DNA from: Parachaetomium inaequale | Taxonomy: Eukaryota; Ascomycota; Sordariomycetes; Sordariales; Chaetomiaceae | Assembly: GCA_033296685.1 (NCBI GenBank) | Contig: MU854381.1 | Span: 1-64,000, forward strand | Direction: 5' to 3' | Length of the DNA: 64,000 nt | Position numbers and translations under genes: made by a program | The notes under the pieces: model-generated | The model's database searches: none | What the model was told of the DNA's origin: nothing | Seen by the model: the letters and a program-made list of their open reading frames with translations, nothing else | Shown: positions 1 to 10,296 of the stretch, one piece after another | How positions within the stretch are numbered: position 1 is the first letter of the stretch | Layout: the number at the start of each line of letters is the position of its first letter

Positions 1-459
1 ATAGCTTCGAGAGCTAGAAGAAGCCTAGCTTCCTTTGAAGGGCTGCCTATAGCGTATTGTAGCAGAATTGAGTATGAAAGGTATAAGACGCGTTGTGGTG
101 GGGAATTGACCACTCGCTTATATTGACCACTCGCTTATAATGTACGTTACCCGTTTTTGGATCCCGAGACTACTGTTTTTTGACCCGTCTTTCCCGAAAA
201 GATAAGCTTTTGACCACTGGATCAGTAGTTGGGTCGGTGACGACTAACGAATCCCCAGTGTCGGATGTTTTTTCCACTTTTTGGAAGAGGGTTCATCGGA
301 GTCATATTTGGCACTTGGCCACTTACACTACCTACCAGTAGTCACTTGTAACCAGAACCATCGACCAAGCTTTTGCCAGTGCTTTGCTCATCATCTCATC
401 CATTCTCTCCAGTTTCTTCTCTAGGGGGCCATATCATAAATTTCTTAACCGCGTCCACC
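1..459. other. Gene-free left edge
   Basis: No coding sequence is recognisable. The stretch holds a 17-nt perfect tandem duplication (105-138), and the partial motif ttttgaccact recurs near 210, so this may be the end of a degraded DNA transposon cut by the window edge. That origin is inference; no transposase is visible. The right part is presumably the promoter of the kinase locus that starts near 460. Confidence 0.4.
105..138. repeat. 17-nt perfect tandem duplication
   Basis: The unit attgaccactcgcttat occurs twice back to back at 105-121 and 122-138. A shorter relative (ttgaccact) lies about 75 nt further right. Subterminal repeats of this kind occur near the inverted ends of fungal Pogo/Fot-like elements, but no partner end is in the window. 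Confidence 0.8.
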
Positions 460-2074
460 ATGAGGCTCCTTGGCAAGCCGCCTTATTTTCTCACAGTTCC
501 CGGGGCCCGCAGCCATCTGGGTCTCATGTCCCATGCTCTATGTTCAAGGATAAAACCGAATGTTCCTCTGCATGTACGCGTCTCGTCAGTTTCGTATCGC
601 ACCATCTCGAGTCCGCGCCAGGCACCATCATCCCGCTCTTCGTCCACCATGGCCAACAACACCGAACGTCGGCCTGAAAAGGTGTACTTTCCAAACATTG
701 ACGTGGAAAACCTCGAAGGCTACATGGTCGGCGGATACCATCCTACTGTGATAGGAGACAGCTTCCATGAGGGCCGGTACGAGATCGTCCACAAGCTCGG
801 CTTTGGCGGCTACTCGACGATTTGGCTGGCTCGAGACCGACACTTGCAACGCTATGTCTCGTTGAAGATCCTGATCGCACGACAAACTTCAGAAAGCAAC
901 GAGGCGGAGATGCTTCGTCTATTGTCCGACCGTAGCTTCGAGTCAGCTCACCCAGGACACCGTTTTGTTCCTCGCCTCCTGGACGACTTCACCCTCGACG
1001 GGCCCAATGGTCGTCACCTCTGTCTGGTCTGAGAGTTCGCCGCCTGTAGCATTACGGTCGCGAAGGAATGGTCTTCTAATAATATGTTCCCCGTCGAAAC
1101 AGCCCGGTCTATCGCCGCCCAGCTCATTTTGGGACTCTCATACCTGCACTCTCGCGGGGTCTGTCATGGGGGTGAGAACACTGTCCCTTTCCGAGGCTTT
1201 CCCGCACTCTTCACAACCCCTTTCAGTTCCGCCGCACATTCCCTCGAAGCTAATACCGTCTCCAGATCTGCACATACACAACTTCTTGATCTACGGCCGG
1301 AACATCGATCACCTCAGCCCCGACGAGCTCTACACCCGCTACGCCTTCAACACAGCACCAGTTCGACGCGTCGACGGCGCTCCTCCCGAGCCCCACGCCC
1401 CGCCATACGCGGTTTATTCCATGCCCATCGAAACACCCGCCAACGAGCTAGCAGACCCCACGATCAAAATCTCCGACTACGGCACCTCCTTCGTCACCAC
1501 CACCACCGACAACAACCCCCCTCCCGAGCTCTGCACCCCCACCCTTTACCTCCCCCCCGAGGTCCTCTTCAGTGATGACCGTACCGTTATCATGCCACTC
1601 GCCGCCGACATCTGGACCTTCGGCGTCAACCTGTACGAAGTCCTCGGGGAGCGAACGCTCTTCGAGACCTTCACCTGCGACCGCGACGACATCCTCGCTG
1701 ATGTAATCAGCACCCTAGGCCTGCCGCCGCAGCGGTGGTGGGATACCTGGGCCAACTGCGGCGAGTTTTTCGAGGAGGACAGCGAGTGGAGGAAGGGCGG
1801 GATCAGTCGCGTCTATGACCCGGTTTGGCGGCCTTTGAGGCAGAGGATGTGGGATATGGGACGAGGTGAGACGCCCGAGAGGTGTGAGTGGGATGTTAGG
1901 GGTGGCGAGATGAGGGCGCTGGAGGAGCTGTTTAGGGGGGTGTTGGCGTGGGAGCCGAAGGAGAGGTGGACGGCGGAGGATTTGGTCAGGTCGGAGTACA
2001 TGGTGAAGTGGGCGTTGCCGGCTTGGGAGAGACAGAGGAGAAGGCAGGGTGAGGCGGCGCTGGCTCCGGCGTGA
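460..2074 (+). pseudogene. SRPK-like serine/threonine kinase, interrupted by an in-frame TGA
   Basis: Two exons, 460-1171 and 1266-2074 (intron 1172-1265, GTGAGA...CAG), encode a fungal SRPK-type kinase. From the ATG at 460 the first 60 residues are basic and Ser/Arg-rich. The domain then shows the Gly loop GFGGYST (about residue 114), the VAIK-type lysine in VSLKIL, the catalytic loop HGDLHIHN formed across the intron (HGD instead of HRD), SDYG in place of DFG, and LPPEV in place of APE. A TGA at 1030-1032, straight after HLCLV, interrupts the beta-5/hinge region. The same frame then continues with EFAACSIT and other family-typical sequence, and no plausible intron removes the stop. Everything else looks intact, so this is either a young pseudogene, a readthrough case or a base error. 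A second possible start is the ATG at 649. Kinase family is clear; functional status is uncertain. Confidence 0.75.
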
Positions 2075-2281
2075 TGCTGTTTTTAGTTTGAAGGACGACC
2101 CGGCGTTTGGCATCCCCTCTCAGTTCATGTACCCTTCTTGTTGAATACTAGCCAGTCCATACTGATACCCGAGGCAGAATAATTACCAGATGCCTTGCTC
2201 GGTGTACACATACAGTGTGTAGTATTAACGCACCGCTGTGTCGGTCAAAAAAGGGGTCTCCAAGGAGGAGTGCCGGCAAAA

Positions 2282-2392
2282 CGATCCACCCAGGGGTCGA
2301 ACCTGGAACCTCCTGATTGCCCGAGCCGCCAGGATCTTGATGATCAAGAGACGGAGTCGTAGTCAGACGCTCTGCCATTGAGCCAGCGGACC
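2282..2392 (-). tRNA. tRNA-Arg(ACG) with intron
   Basis: Read on the minus strand, GGTCCGC pairs over all 7 positions (two G-T wobbles) with GTGGATC, followed by discriminator G. The D stem is GCTC/GAGC, the anticodon stem TCTGA/TCAGG, and the T arm CCAGG-TTCGACC-CCTGG. The loop CTACGA-A carries anticodon ACG (2358-2360). A 39-nt intron (about 2318-2356) sits one base 3' of the anticodon, the canonical place. Removing it leaves a 72-nt tRNA. A TTTT run just 3' (plus-strand aaaa, 2277-2280) is the expected Pol III terminator. Confidence 0.95.
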
Positions 2393-2823
2393 TTGTGGTA
2401 TTGTTGGGAAACGGGCGGTGGGAACCAGGGGGAAGAGTTTGCATGGAAGCGGAGCCGTCAGGGGTCGAGCACATGGGACGAACCAGGATGCTTCTCCTGA
2501 ATACTTGCAATGTTGCATGGGTTGGTGGTGCTGAATCTCAAGCGCGAAGGCCTTATGAACGCCCGTCTGTCCTTGACTGAACTCCTCCTAAGCAAGTCAA
2601 CATGCCAGCCTGGATAGAAACACTACAAGAGGAGCCACTTAGCTTGAGACTGGAGAAACAACGAAGTCGCTTGTAGTCTAGTGTTTCTATCCAGCACTGT
2701 AATCACTGTGCCCCCTTTCCGTCTAAACACATCTATGAGCTCGCTAATATGCGCGCTGAAGTGACCAAGCCCAGTACGCCAAACAATGCAAAAGCCGCAA
2801 CGAAGAACAACAGGAGTAGACGC
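2393..2823. other. Intergenic, tRNA-Arg to panC 3' end
   Basis: No gene was seen. It contains the long inverted repeat at 2610-2694 and probably the 3' UTR of the minus-strand pantoate ligase gene. Confidence 0.5.
2610..2694. repeat. Perfect 16-bp inverted repeat (hairpin)
   Basis: The arm ctggatagaaacacta (2610-2625) is exactly complementary to tagtgtttctatccag (2679-2694). Four further pairs (caag/cttg) extend the stem across a small bulge. The loop is about 40 nt. It lies 130-215 nt beyond the panC stop codon and could be a 3' UTR structure or a tiny MITE-like remnant; no flanking target-site duplication is obvious. Confidence 0.75.
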
Positions 2824-4098
2824 TTATTCGGCAGGCTGCAGGATGATGTTGTCGATGAGCCTGACCCCCGGCCCCCCGTTGTCGCCGCGATCCTCGGCAT
2901 CTAGCGCTTCGAGGACCAACATCTTCAGCGCGCCACTGAGGATGCCGCCCTTGGCGGGGTCGACAACTTCCAGCTCCTCCATGGTCTCAGGGTCGGCAAG
3001 GGAGATGTAGTCGATCTCGAACAGCACCCTCTTCCCCGGCACCAGCAACATCTGCTCCGCTAGGGCGTCCTTGACGAACCTCTGCGCCGCGCCGAGCACC
3101 GTCTCCCGATCCCGCGCACCACCCTTGTACACCTCCTCGGCCGCCCTCAACGCGTTGTACAACACAGGCGCCACTGCCCTCCTCCTGTCGCCCAGATAGA
3201 CATTCCTCGAGCTCAGCGCCAGCCCGTCCGCGGCGCGCGTCGTGGGGCCCACGACCACCTCGATCGGCAGCATAAAGTCCCGCACCAGCCGCCTGATCAC
3301 CACCGTCTGCTGCACGTCCTTCTGCCCGAAATACACGCGCTCCGGCTGCACAATGTTGAACAGCTTCATGCACACGGTGGCGACCCCGCGGAAGAACGTC
3401 GGCCGCGACTTGCCCTCGAGGAGCTCGCCGACGGGCGTGATGGTCACAAAGCTCCCCTTGCTCGCCGGCTCCTGGCCCGGGAACCCGGCGGGGTACATCT
3501 CGTCCGTGCTCGGCGCAAACACGGCGCTGATCCGCCCCAGGTTATGCCCGTCGTCGGCGAGCTCCCGGTCCAGCTTCACCAGCGCGGCCGTGTCGGTGTC
3601 CCAGGTCCGCGGGTAGGAACTCAAATCCTCGTTGACGCCGAACTGGGCCGGGTTGACGTAGATGGACACGACGACGTGGTGGTTCTCGCGGGCGGCGGCA
3701 CGGATCAGCGAGAGGTGGCCCTCGTGCAGGGCACCCATGGTGGGGACGAGGGCGACGGAGCGCTGATCGAGGAGGTGCTGGCGGCGCCAGCGGCGGAGGT
3801 TCGAGACGGTGCGGAGGACGCGGATCGAGGACGAGGGGAGCTTTTCGGGGCCGTTGGCCCGAGAGGGGCTCGTCGAGCAGCGGGTAGCCATTGTGCGGGC
3901 GGATGGAGGGCGTCGGATAGAAGATTGTTGAGGGAGGGAGTGGGCGTAAGATTGAGGCTGTTGAGAGTGTGGATAAGAGTAGGAATAGGGTCGGCTAAAA
4001 AGAGAGAGGGCGAGAAGCTGGCCGGGGACCGGAGCACGCGACCAAAGACTTGTAGAGGGGCGGGCAGTGTGCCGGAGGAGGGGCAGTGTCGCCTGCAT
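2824..4098 (-). CDS. PAN6: Pantoate--beta-alanine ligase (pantothenate synthetase)
   Basis: Single-exon, 424 aa. It condenses pantoate and beta-alanine with ATP to give pantothenate (vitamin B5), the precursor of coenzyme A. The nucleotidyltransferase signature PTMGALHEGHLSLI (HIGH-like HEGH) is followed by IYVNPAQFGVNEDLSSYPR, the GQKDVQQ segment and SSRNVYL, in the order expected of PanC/Pan6. I chose the ATG at 4098 because the next 110 residues (MQATLPLLRHTARPS and on) form an Arg/Ser-rich extension resembling a mitochondrial presequence. The open frame runs back to 4491, but that part lacks family character. A second candidate start is the MATRCSTS methionine nearer the domain. The 571-nt stretch 4099-4669 between this start and the carboxypeptidase stop is the presumed promoter; it contains a C-rich low-complexity run (4555-4800, overlapping the neighbour's 3' end) and no gene. 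Confidence 0.95.
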   Translation of the reverse strand: MQATLPLLRHTARPSTSLWSRAPVPGQLLALSLFSRPYSYSYPHSQQPQSYAHSLPQQSSIRRPPSARTMATRCSTSPSRANGPEKLPSSSIRVLRTVSNLRRWRRQHLLDQRSVALVPTMGALHEGHLSLIRAAARENHHVVVSIYVNPAQFGVNEDLSSYPRTWDTDTAALVKLDRELADDGHNLGRISAVFAPSTDEMYPAGFPGQEPASKGSFVTITPVGELLEGKSRPTFFRGVATVCMKLFNIVQPERVYFGQKDVQQTVVIRRLVRDFMLPIEVVVGPTTRAADGLALSSRNVYLGDRRRAVAPVLYNALRAAEEVYKGGARDRETVLGAAQRFVKDALAEQMLLVPGKRVLFEIDYISLADPETMEELEVVDPAKGGILSGALKMLVLEALDAEDRGDNGGPGVRLIDNIILQPAE

Positions 4099-4669
4099 CG
4101 GGGCGGCTTCGCGGCGCGGGAACGTGGCTACGCCCAAAGTGAGTGAGAACAAAATCAAGCGGAAAGATCGGATGGCATGGCCACAGCTGGGGCCGCGATT
4201 TGGGGCTGATTTTATAACAGGCGCATCCTGTGATGGTTTCTGCCGCGGAGTTTTGGGGACGGATCCAGGGGTCTTCCAGAGGCGGGCAGGGTTAGGTTCT
4301 GACCGGGAGCCAAGACCTGCAAGCACGGTCCAGCGACCGGGAGCGCAGGGCCACATGCTGCCTCCAGGGCTTCTCCTCCAACTTCCCTTCTCACAACCAA
4401 CAGTCACTGGCATCATTTTTGGACCAGTGCAAAATCTCAAATCCTTTTTTCTGACATCATGCTTTCCCGGCTTTTCCGACCAAGGTGCCAAATCCTACGA
4501 AAGGAAAAGGAAAAAAGTTTATACAGGTGAATAAGACGCGCAGTCTATCACGAACCAACCCTCCCCCGCCCCCTCCCATCCCCACTACCCTCTCCCCGCA
4601 ACGCCTCACTTCCAAAAAACACAACCCCCTCACCCATATCATCACCACCCTCGGCAGGTAACCAGGCAC

Positions 4670-6522
4670 CTACCCAGTCCCATTCCACTTCCCACCCCCA
4701 TACCCCGTCCCGTTCCCATACCACCCCGTATACCCATACCCCACCGACCCCCCGACATCCACCGTCCCCGTCCCCAACACCTCCCCCGCCGGCAGGCCCC
4801 CTTCACCACCACCGCCCATATCCACCGTAAACGGCGCCGTGCTCTCGAACCCCTCCACCCGCCCCAGCAGCACCTCCACCATGCGAAACGCCACGGCCGG
4901 CTGGTCCTGCGCGACCATATGCCCCGCCATGGCCGCCCCAAACCACGTCAGCCCCCTCTCGGAATGGCTGCTCCCCACGACGCCCGCGCCCGCCGCCGTC
5001 GAGACATTCAGATTGTCATGGCGCGGGATAAACAGCGGCTCCTGCGGGCGCGCCCGGAACCCCAGCTGCCCCTGCCAGGTCAGGTTCTGGATCGTCAGCA
5101 GCGTCTGGTCGGGCAGCACGAGGAAGTCGCGCGAGCCGTGGCCGAGGATGACGTTGCCCGTGCGGTCGATGACGCCCGGCAGGACGGGCTGGCTGCCCGG
5201 CCCCGCGTTGAGGGACGTGTCGACGCCGTTGACGAAGACCGGATGCGTGAGCTGGTCCTGGCAGAAGGTCCAGGTCGTGTTGGCGGGGGCGTTGAGGGTC
5301 GCCTTGACGGCGGGGAGGTTGAAGTAGGGCGTTGGGAAGGCGGATGGGAGGGTGAAGGTGCCGGCGGCGAAGCCGATGGGGTCTGCCCGGGGGGGTTAGC
5401 TGGGAGGGGGGATATATGTTCAGGAAGGGGACTGACCAAACAGGATCGGGCAGTGTGAGGTGACGTCAAAGGCGTTGAGGCACGGGTTGAGCTCCATGGT
5501 GGCCAGGAACACGCCTATGAACAGTTGGCATTCTGGGTGGGCCTCGCCGGTGGCGGGATCCTCGCTGGGGAGAATCGACGGCTGCACTCCCTTCGGCGGG
5601 AAGACGAGGAACTCGTCGAGGTACGCCGTGTACCCGCACTGCGCGTCGACCGCCTTGATGCCGGCTCGGAACGTGTCGTTGAAGGGGAGGGCTTCCTTCC
5701 ACTTGTCGACGTAGGTCGCGATAGGTATGTCTTGGGCCATGGGGATCTTGGAGTACAGGCCGGCCCACACGGCCATGCCCGACACGTTGAAGTAGGCCGT
5801 GTCGTTGCGGTCGAGCATGGCGCTCGAGATGTAGGGCGCGTACATGCCGCCGTACGACGAGCCAGTTACGTACACCTTGTACCCCTGGAGAGTGAACGTG
5901 TCGACAAAGTTCTTCCAGAAGCCGAGGAACTGTCGTGCCACGTCCTCCTGGCTGGTTGCCGTGGGCGTGCCCTGCGAGAAACCCGTCCCGACCGGCTGGT
6001 CGATCCAGACGGCATTCGTCAGACGGTGCCAGCTCCATTTGTTCTCGATGGGCAGGAACGTCCCCGGCTGCCAGGAGATGGGGCCGTTCTGCTGGAGGAG
6101 CTCGCCGATCGACGAGCATCCCGGGCCGCCGGTGAGGTAGATCAGGATCTCCTTGTTCTGCTGGGCCGCCGGGTTGGTCGACGGGAAGAACCAAAAGTAC
6201 AGCTGGCTGCTGGTGTCATTCATGTTGCCGATGGGGAGCAGTCCGGCGTAGGACTCGCCCACGTCAAAGTCAACCAGAGGGAGGGCAGTGCCGTTGACGG
6301 CGAATCCTGGGCATGTCAACAAGTCGATCTCTCATTCACAAGGGGAGTTGTCTTACCGCTTGAATTCTCATTGAAGTATGGTGACTTGGTCAAGTCGTCG
6401 CCGGCCGGCCGGCCTCTGGCGGAGGAATGGCGTTGATAGCGCGCATTGAACGGCCGCGGCTTGTGGTATCCCAGCGCAGGGATGGCCAAGGCCAGAATCA
6501 ATGATGCAAGACTCCAGCGCAT
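4670..6522 (-). CDS. Secreted serine carboxypeptidase, family S10
   Basis: Three exons (6357-6522, 5437-6306, 4670-5382; introns of 50 and 54 nt) give a 582-aa protein; the summed length is a multiple of three and both junctions restore family sequence (ENSS-GFAVNG and PILF-DPIGFAAG). Residues 1-19 (MRWSLASLILALAIPALG) are a classical signal peptide. S10 hallmarks are TGGPGCSS (oxyanion region), the nucleophile serine in TGSSYGGMYAPY (usually GESYAG), the catalytic Asp in HGSRDFLVL and the His in AGHMVAQDQP. About ten N-x-S/T sequons and a Gly/Tyr/Asn-rich C-terminus fit a secreted or vacuolar glycoprotein that removes C-terminal amino acids from peptides. The Ser-for-Glu change just before the nucleophile is a mild oddity that may alter the acidic pH optimum. 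No GPI signal is evident. Confidence 0.93.
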
Positions 6523-7389
6523 CGTGTAAGTCTGATGGACCGAAGTTTGGGAGGGGATCGAGCAACCGTGGGTGGATTGCTCGCGGTGCTTCCCAAGCCC
6601 GTCTCTTTGGCCCTGATGCGACGCTTGGGTTACATACTGCAACAGCTCAGGATTTCTGAAGCCGCTTGAGCTGAAAGTTGCCGAGATCTGCCAGATTGTT
6701 GTTTATTTCCAGCTCGGACATGGACCCACGTAGCGAGTCAGTGCCTGGTGGCGATCTGCGCTCGAGCATACCACATGCAGGCAAATCCAAAAGCCTGAGA
6801 AACGGTAAGGTACCTTAGCTTCGCCAGCTGGATATCCTGAACAACAGGGTTAAAACGATGGGCGTGGCATATGACTTGGGGCGGTTTATACTCTGAGACT
6901 TCGAGTCAAGGGCCGGTCTGGTCGAAGTTTGACCAACACGACCCGAGCCGTCCCACAGGCGCCCATTGAGCATGGTTGCTACTGTCCAACAGGAATTTCC
7001 CACACACAATAGCATGAGCAAACAACTCGAGCATAAACCCGCAGCGATGGGCCCTTAAGGGCCATGTCCAAGGTAAGCAAAGCGGTGTGTGAAGCCAAGA
7101 CGGCAGGTGTCTTTTGATGCTGCACCCACACGGCAAACTGGAGGGGTTGAGACTCCAAGAATAGTACACGGGAGAAGAATAAAGGGAAGCTCTTCTTTGA
7201 TGATCCGCCTGTCTCGATTTGAAGTTGGGAAATCGGCCATGCCGTTTAATCAACTTCGCAGCAAGAGAGGGTGAGGTCAAGGACATCCCAGGCTCCCGTC
7301 ATACCGCATATTGAGCGCAAAATACCAGGACCCTCGTGGATCACACCAAAAAGGGTAAAAATGAAATTCGCTGCTGAAGCAAAATTTTA
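6523..7389. other. Intergenic, carboxypeptidase promoter to tRNA-Leu
   Basis: No gene was supported. The right-hand third is A/T-richer, and the left part is the upstream region of the carboxypeptidase. Short ORFs here show no recognisable domain. Confidence 0.4.
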
Positions 7390-7478
7390 TGACAAGAGTG
7401 GGATTCGAACCCACGCCCTTTCGGACTGCCAATTCAGAATCCTGAAGACAGCGCCTTAGACCGCTCGGCCATCTTGCC
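7390..7478 (-). tRNA. tRNA-Leu(CAG) with 9-nt intron
   Basis: On the minus strand the acceptor GGCAAGA pairs with TCTTGTC (discriminator A). The GCCGAGCGGTCTAAGGCGC D region is typical of tRNA-Leu, the anticodon stem CTGTC/GGCAG has one wobble, a long type II variable arm follows, and the T arm is GTGGG-TTCGAAT-CCCAC. Anticodon CAG is at 7442-7444, with a 9-nt intron at about 7432-7440. A TTTT run lies directly downstream on the minus strand. Confidence 0.93.
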
Positions 7479-7818
7479 TTGTTGTTGTTGAAGTAGTGCA
7501 GTGGGAATTGCCTCTAGGTAGCCCAGATCATGCAAAACGCTGTCCTCGAACAAGCTGCCCCTTTCCGAGTTTTCGAGGTCTTTCCCAAACATTTGAAGAA
7601 TTACGATTACTAGACATTGTCATTCAAGTCGTCCTTCAAAGCGATGCCATCGTTCTCTTGGCACTCTCCACCCATCTCTTTGCTCCGCTTCCCCTGCCAA
7701 GGCCACGACGCCCTCTCCTGAGTCTCCCGAGTCTCCTCAGCTCCCGAGTCGAGAACTCGAGATCCACCAAGACGTGCAATTTCGGCTTTGTCCTCCACAA
7801 CCTGTGTCTCCATAGCAG
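7479..7818. other. Intergenic between tRNA-Leu and tRNA-Ser
   Basis: 340 nt without a supported gene. The two tRNAs diverge, so this holds both tRNA upstream regions. Confidence 0.4.
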
Positions 7819-7899
7819 GGCAACGTGCCAGAGTGGTTAATGGGTACGCCTCGAAAGCGTATGGCTTCGGCCGCAGCGGTTCGAATCCGCTCGTTGTCG
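7819..7899 (+). tRNA. tRNA-Ser(CGA), copy 1
   Basis: Acceptor GGCAACG/CGTTGTC (one G-T pair), discriminator G, anticodon stem TACGC/GCGTA around loop CTCGAAA (anticodon CGA), type II variable arm GGCTTCGGCC, and T arm AGCGG-TTCGAAT-CCGCT. Intronless, 81 nt. Identical to the copy at 11418-11498. Confidence 0.96.
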
Positions 7900-8703
7900 T
7901 TCTCCTGAGACATTCCCTCGTCTTTTTTCTGTTTCATTTTTGCGCGTTCAACGTTATGGCACGGGCGACGCGACGGGCCGTACAGGTTACGTTCCATCGT
8001 GGTCTAGCTTAGTATGTCTTTGTTGAACGATGTCATGAGATCATTGGCAATTTTCACCCCGAGTCCACGTGCGCCATGGAGGAAACTTGTACTTCTAACC
8101 ATGAACCGCTACAGAGCTACCCAGAAGGGAAACACTTATGTCAATAACACATCAACCCGCACCCAGACGCCGGCCGCCGAAACATATTTGCAAACGTCCA
8201 TCTTCCCGAGGATTCCCGTCAGACACCGCCAGCACTGTGGCCTCGTTCTTCATCTCCACCATTCCCCCTGATGTGCACCGAACACACCAGAGCCTGGGAC
8301 ACCCCCCCCCCCACCCCAACAGTGCCAATTTTCCGCACCGATCCCGATCCGCTGCTGCTGGCCCTAATCAGCCTGAAACACATATCAACTCTTAACCAAA
8401 AGCCGAAGATAAACCAGGACTCCAGCCCGGTGGACGCGACCTCTTCGACAACGACGACGAGGAGGAGGACCGTCCCCGTCCCAAGCCCAACAGCTCCCGC
8501 ACACTCGGCCCCTGAGCCTGATCCTGGTCATGATCCTGATTCGAAATGTGGGCTTGGCTCTGAGCTTGCCATTCGTCCTCCTGGCCCCGAACATCAACCT
8601 GGTCTTGCTGCCCCTGGCCCCGGCCTTGAGGTCCATGACCATTCCGGGCCTGAGCCTGATCCTCAGCCTCGCTCCCACCACTCACCGTACAGGCCCGGCA
8701 GCA
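7900..8703. other. Low-complexity intergenic sequence
   Basis: Holds a C9 run near 8304 and, at 8500-8680, an imperfect repeat built on cctgagcctgatcct. A 97-codon Gln/Asp-rich minus-strand frame (8392-8685) covers it and might be a 3' exon of the neighbouring low-complexity gene, but I found no convincing splice sites to join them. Confidence 0.35.
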
Positions 8704-9420
8704 CTACTTGGAAGGAGTAGTAGGGGAAGGAGTGGAGGAGCTCTGCCCGTTTTGCCCGTTGTGCATGCTCTGCCCGTTCTGCCCGTTCTGCTTGATCTGC
8801 CCGTTCAGCCCACCCAGAGAAGGGGCCGACTGGCAGGTGGGGTGTGAGATCCTGAGGCGAGCACGGCCGCGGCTGCGGTTGCTGCGGAAAGACAAGAGCG
8901 AGCTTCTGATGCTCGAGCTACGCGTCTTCGCCGACGACGACGGGCTTGATGACGGGGGTGACGTCTGTTCTTGTTGTTGTCTCTGTTGCTGTCGGGCGCG
9001 CGGTGCCTTGTACGACGGGGCCGGTGTCGTCTTGGCCGACGGGACCGGGGTCGTCTTGGCCGACGGGACCGGGGTCGTCTTGGCCGACGACATCGCTGCC
9101 AGGCAGCCGGGCAGGGGCTGCATGGTGGCGGACGTGCCCGACTGCGGGACGGGCAGGGTGATGCCGGGCTGTGCGTGATTTGGCGCGCGGCCGCGGAGGT
9201 TGTCTTGCAGGCGGGACGGCGGGTAGTAGTGCGTCGGTTGCCTTGAGCTCAGCTGGAAGACTGGTTGGTTCAACCGTCTTGGCATGGTCGGCGTGTGGAA
9301 GATTGGAGGGTCGGGCGGAGCGGGAGCGGGAGGGGTGGCCTCGGGGGGAGGCGGGTCTTCTCGGCGAAAGACGCGGTTCCGGACTCTGCGAAGCCGTTCG
9401 TGCCATTTTCCGTTGACCAT
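8704..9420 (-). CDS. Hypothetical low-complexity protein with SAKTTPVP repeats
   Basis: A 238-aa open frame from ATG 9420. No known domain was recognised. Features in order: a basic N-terminus (MVNGKWHERLRRVRNRVFRR), a Pro-rich stretch, three tandem SAKTTP(V/A)P octads (about residues 112-135), a Gln/Ser-rich segment, an Arg/Ser-rich segment, and NGQ-type repeats near the C-terminus. The octads come from a 24-bp DNA repeat. Because the sequence is GC-rich and repetitive, all frames stay open here and an overlapping minus-strand frame is even longer, so coding status rests mainly on the ATG context and the in-frame octads. Could be a nonexpressed repeat. Confidence 0.4.
   Translation of the reverse strand: MVNGKWHERLRRVRNRVFRREDPPPPEATPPAPAPPDPPIFHTPTMPRRLNQPVFQLSSRQPTHYYPPSRLQDNLRGRAPNHAQPGITLPVPQSGTSATMQPLPGCLAAMSSAKTTPVPSAKTTPVPSAKTTPAPSYKAPRARQQQRQQQEQTSPPSSSPSSSAKTRSSSIRSSLLSFRSNRSRGRARLRISHPTCQSAPSLGGLNGQIKQNGQNGQSMHNGQNGQSSSTPSPTTPSK
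9012..9088. repeat. 24-bp minisatellite, about 3 copies
   Basis: Unit tcgtcttggccgacgggacc plus gggg: copies at 9027-9050 and 9051-9074, a partial third at 9075-9088 and a diverged piece at 9012-9026. The length is a multiple of three, so it keeps the frame of the overlapping hypothetical protein. Confidence 0.85.
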
Positions 9421-10296
9421 GGTGGCGAGACGAGATCGCCGAAGCCGGAGCGGTGGTGGTGATGAGGAAAAGGGTATCGAGTGGGATACCGAACTGCCGT
9501 GGTATATATACCAAGTCTCGTTGACTCGTGGTAATACTGACTACTCTTATGAAACGAACGTTAAGGCTGGAGACCCAGAGCACCCTGGACGCAAACGACC
9601 GGACCTGAGGGAGGCGGCGGAAAGGGTTTGACTGCGGGTGGAGGATGTTGACATACTGAACGGTTCTTACCCCTTCCCCCCGCCGCTTGCCATCCCAAGT
9701 CCCTTCCCTGCTCAGCATCATGTTCGGGGCGTCTCGGAGTTGAATGCCACATCAAATGTCCAATGGAAGCAACTGCCAGAATACAGGAAGGTTATCCCGA
9801 TGGGAAAGAGGGAGGGCGAAGCGACTTCCATAGAAATCAGCCAGGCATCACCCTGTGCCTTCGAAGCAGCCCGTGGAAATGCGTTGCTTGCCATGTCAAG
9901 AACGGTCACTGCATTGAGTCTGGGCTAGCATCGGCTTAGCAATGGGATTGTAAAGCGGTTGGTTAAAAGGTACTGCATACCTTGGCCCATAAAGTGAAGA
10001 GTATCACCAGCAGGGGGTGGATGAGAAAGGTTGGAAGAGCTCATACGCTCCAGGACAGCTAACGCCAAGTGCATGAGACCAAGCCATAATGCAAACTCCA
10101 ATTGTTCTGTAGATACAGTCTCTCAACAAAAAGCAGCGGTGTCCGTTGAACGTTTTGCGCAAGACCTGAGAGGAGTAGAATTTCTCGCACGAACCAGAAT
10201 AAGCTCCGCAACACCCCATCCTTCATCAGCCATGTGTGCCATATCCCCCGCAAATACCCTCCGTCCTCCCTTCACCAACCACCCTTCAGACCCACC
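9421..10296. other. Intergenic
   Basis: 876 nt with no supported gene; it includes the presumed 3' UTR of ATG33 on the right. Confidence 0.4.

Noticed and set aside
4140..4491. N-terminal extension of the pantoate ligase frame to 4491
   Set aside because: It lacks family similarity and overlaps the likely promoter; the presequence-like start at 4098 is better.
8918..9721. 267-codon minus-strand frame overlapping the octad ORF
   Set aside because: GC-driven open frame whose repeats (VGQDDPGP) are the out-of-frame reading of the same 24-bp unit. Neither frame is proven, and I kept the one with an ATG context and SAKTTPVP octads.
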